This document shows positions 63,787 to 64,000 of a stretch of DNA of 64,000 nucleotides, in pieces (the stretch's first letter is position 1; each line of letters begins with the position of its first letter). The notes beneath the pieces are model-generated. The model was not told the origin of the DNA and did no database searches. It saw only the letters and a program-made list of their open reading frames with translations. The position numbers were made by a program, and so were the translations under genes. This DNA is from Geminocystis herdmanii PCC 6308 (lineage in GTDB: Bacteria; Cyanobacteriota; Cyanobacteriia; Cyanobacteriales; Cyanobacteriaceae): assembly GCF_000332235.1 (NCBI RefSeq), contig NZ_CM001775.1, positions 1,828,230-1,892,229 on the forward strand, written 5' to 3'.

Positions 63787-64000
63787 ATGATTACCCAGAA
63801 AATTTGTATGTGGGGAAATTCATTGGGAATTAGACTTCCTCAAGCCATAACTCAGCAAGTGAAATTACAAGAAGGGGAATTATTAAATATTGTTATTGAA
63901 GATAATAAAATTATCCTTACTCCAGCAAAACCAAAATATACCCTTGAGGAATTGCTGAAAAATGCCACCTCTGTCATGCAACATGATGAATTAGATTGGG
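63787..64000 (+). CDS. AbrB/MazE-family antitoxin-like protein (cut by the right edge)
   Basis: The visible 71 codons read MITQKICMWGNSLGIRLPQA, then QEGELLNIVIEDNKIILTPA and a helical LEELLKNA segment. This is the swapped-hairpin AbrB fold of MazE antitoxins followed by a toxin-neutralising tail. The reading frame runs off the window, so the stop and any mazF-like toxin partner are not visible. A plausible -10 (TATATTTAATGT) lies about 30 bases upstream. Confidence 0.8.
   Translation, partial: MITQKICMWGNSLGIRLPQAITQQVKLQEGELLNIVIEDNKIILTPAKPKYTLEELLKNATSVMQHDELDW

Overview
This window is chromosomal DNA from a low-GC cyanobacterium, most likely a unicellular form close to Geminocystis or Cyanobacterium. 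The gene set shows it: PsbY, a CrhR-type cold-shock RNA helicase, a cyanobacterial RNase E with an arginine-rich tail, an InrS-type nickel sensor, a C-DES cysteine/cystine lyase, ComB, MenB, and several families known mainly from cyanobacteria (DUF3370, DUF3386, DUF29, DUF1400). The palindrome CGATCG, the core of the cyanobacterial HIP1 octamer, recurs throughout. Genes lie on both strands with few long operons.

Layout. 1-9 kb: the tail of a RecB-like nuclease gene, mfd, trmL, a DUF151 nuclease, nagA, and DUF362 and DUF3386 genes. 9-18 kb: tRNA-Ser, an FAD oxidoreductase, a cysteine desulfurase next to a superfamily 2 helicase, a nucleoside phosphorylase-like gene, a histone-deacetylase-like amidohydrolase, and rne with a long leader. 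18-25 kb: a (CCACCTGTC)n minisatellite, amt, uncharacterised genes, a pentapeptide-repeat protein, a group II intron relic and the tRNA-Tyr/tRNA-Thr pair. 25-36 kb: plsY, gmhB, two penicillin-interacting hydrolases, a pflA-like activase, DUF3370, a truncated epimerase, crhR, ruvB and cobA. 36-50 kb: a multidomain response regulator with a CheY-like partner, thiE, prmA, the InrS-type regulator, C-DES, pyrD, menB, an SLC13 transporter and manC. 50-64 kb: rpiA, a DUF1400 hydrolase, DUF29, aroK, comB, a GrpE-like/NYN-Hsp70 pair, a ferredoxin, an IS607 element, psbY, mnmE and the start of a MazE-like antitoxin gene.

Most genes are housekeeping: DNA repair (mfd, ruvB), RNA metabolism (rne, crhR, trmL, mnmE), cofactors (thiE, cobA, menB), lipid, wall and sugar metabolism (plsY, DacB-like, manC, gmhB, nagA) and nitrogen or metal handling (amt, InrS). 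The most unusual locus is 55297-59652. There a GrpE-like protein precedes a 1043-residue protein that joins an intact-looking NYN/PIN-like nuclease domain to an Hsp70 ATPase and a long C-terminal region. This is a plausible two-gene chaperone-nuclease module, and its function cannot be read from sequence alone.

The intergenic DNA is rich in small mobile or repetitive elements. Three MITE-like families can be delimited from inverted ends, and two of them have flanking direct repeats. There are also a dispersed 70-bp repeat, a 13-bp-stem palindrome family, several 8-, 9- and 21-bp tandem repeats, a group II intron fragment, and an IS607 copy whose TnpB is disabled by both a nonsense codon and an internal deletion.
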